The position numbers were made by a program, and so were the translations under genes. Positions 63,804-64,000 of a stretch of DNA of 64,000 nt are shown here, piece after piece (the first letter of the stretch is position 1; each line of letters starts with the position of its first letter). Location: contig JAGRDY010000029.1 of the NCBI GenBank assembly GCA_020446815.1, forward strand, positions 229,570 through 293,569, given 5' to 3'. The notes beneath the pieces are model-generated. The model was not told the origin of the DNA, made no database searches, and worked only from the letters and a program-made list of their open reading frames with translations. This DNA is from Paracoccaceae bacterium (lineage in GTDB: Bacteria; Pseudomonadota; Alphaproteobacteria; Rhodobacterales; Rhodobacteraceae).

Positions 63804-64000
63804 AATCACACACAGCCTCGCCGGTCCGGGCCCGGTCTTGCCGGAAACGGGCGACCGGTGCCGCCGACCCCCGCGGCGAAGCGGGCAAATCTCCGTGGTG
63901 TGCAGGGCTTGCGGGTTCGCGGTACGATAAGGGTTTCATCAAGGGTTTCACCGCGCACGGTGACATTCATTTTTGGCTCAACATGCTGACATCGAAAGGA

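Noticed and set aside
1-64000. CRISPR arrays, insertion sequences or rRNA operons
   Set aside because: I saw no regularly spaced repeats, no transposase-like protein and no rRNA-like sequence. The dispersed repeats found are only three, widely spaced and intergenic.
63804-64000. Short minus-strand frames at the right edge (for example from about 63966)
   Set aside because: About 50-80 codons, Pro/Arg-rich, without a convincing start or family match; the region is cut by the window edge.

Overview
The window reads as chromosomal DNA of a high-GC alphaproteobacterium, most likely of the Rhodobacteraceae / Roseobacter group. The evidence is the gene order ruvCAB, ybgC-tolQRAB-pal-cpoB-tilS-ftsH, the C1-folate pair folD/fhs, a phosphatidylcholine synthase of the pcs type, a DUF1127 protein, and two non-pyrrolysine MttB-family methyltransferases. 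The species cannot be named from the sequence alone.

Layout. (1) About 1-17.6 kb is an accessory catabolic island. It holds a truncated FAD oxidoreductase, a BetI-like TetR regulator, an RpiR regulator, a complete polyamine/opine-type ABC importer operon ending in a P1-family (DmpA-like) peptidase, two convergent MttB-family methyltransferases, a second ABC importer (two permeases and an ATPase, with a convergent binding protein), and a trimethylamine-dehydrogenase-like flavoprotein. Four copies of a palindrome related to TTGAGCGCTCAA sit only in the promoter regions of this island, one of them beside the tetR gene. (2) About 17.9-21.9 kb holds folD, a PchB-like chorismate mutase and fhs, plus a MOSC protein. 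FolD and Fhs can oxidise one-carbon units on tetrahydrofolate to formate. (3) About 22-41 kb is core genome: ftsH, tilS, the Tol-Pal operon, a bactofilin, ruvCAB, prmA, an MFS transporter and priA. (4) About 40.7-44.7 kb holds a small transaldolase, DUF484, xerC, pcs and an EamA transporter. (5) About 45-51.1 kb is a phosphorelay cluster: a single-domain receiver, an Hpt protein, a receiver with a degenerate GGDEF domain, and two membrane histidine kinases. (6) About 51.8-54.3 kb is a redox module, msrB-msrA-selO. (7) About 54.5-64 kb holds a saccharopine-dehydrogenase-like gene, a histidine phosphatase lacking its second histidine, a decayed PleD-like remnant, a pseudo-caspase with peptidoglycan-binding domains, rpmJ, tRNA-Val, an N-formylglutamate-amidohydrolase family gene, dapB, rbfA, a phosphodiester glycosidase, truB and a GNAT protein.

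How the genes may work together. My main proposal is that 1-17.6 kb is a TetR-controlled island for uptake and demethylation of a methylated (quaternary or tertiary) amine. The two binding-protein-dependent importers would take up the substrate, the MttB-like proteins and the dehydrogenase would remove methyl groups, and the adjacent folate genes would process the C1 units. No corrinoid protein or activase for the MttB proteins is in the window, and the flavoprotein lacks two of the three aromatic substrate-bowl residues of true trimethylamine dehydrogenase, so the real substrate is open. A family of about 40-bp dispersed intergenic repeats (three copies) is a second unexplained signal.
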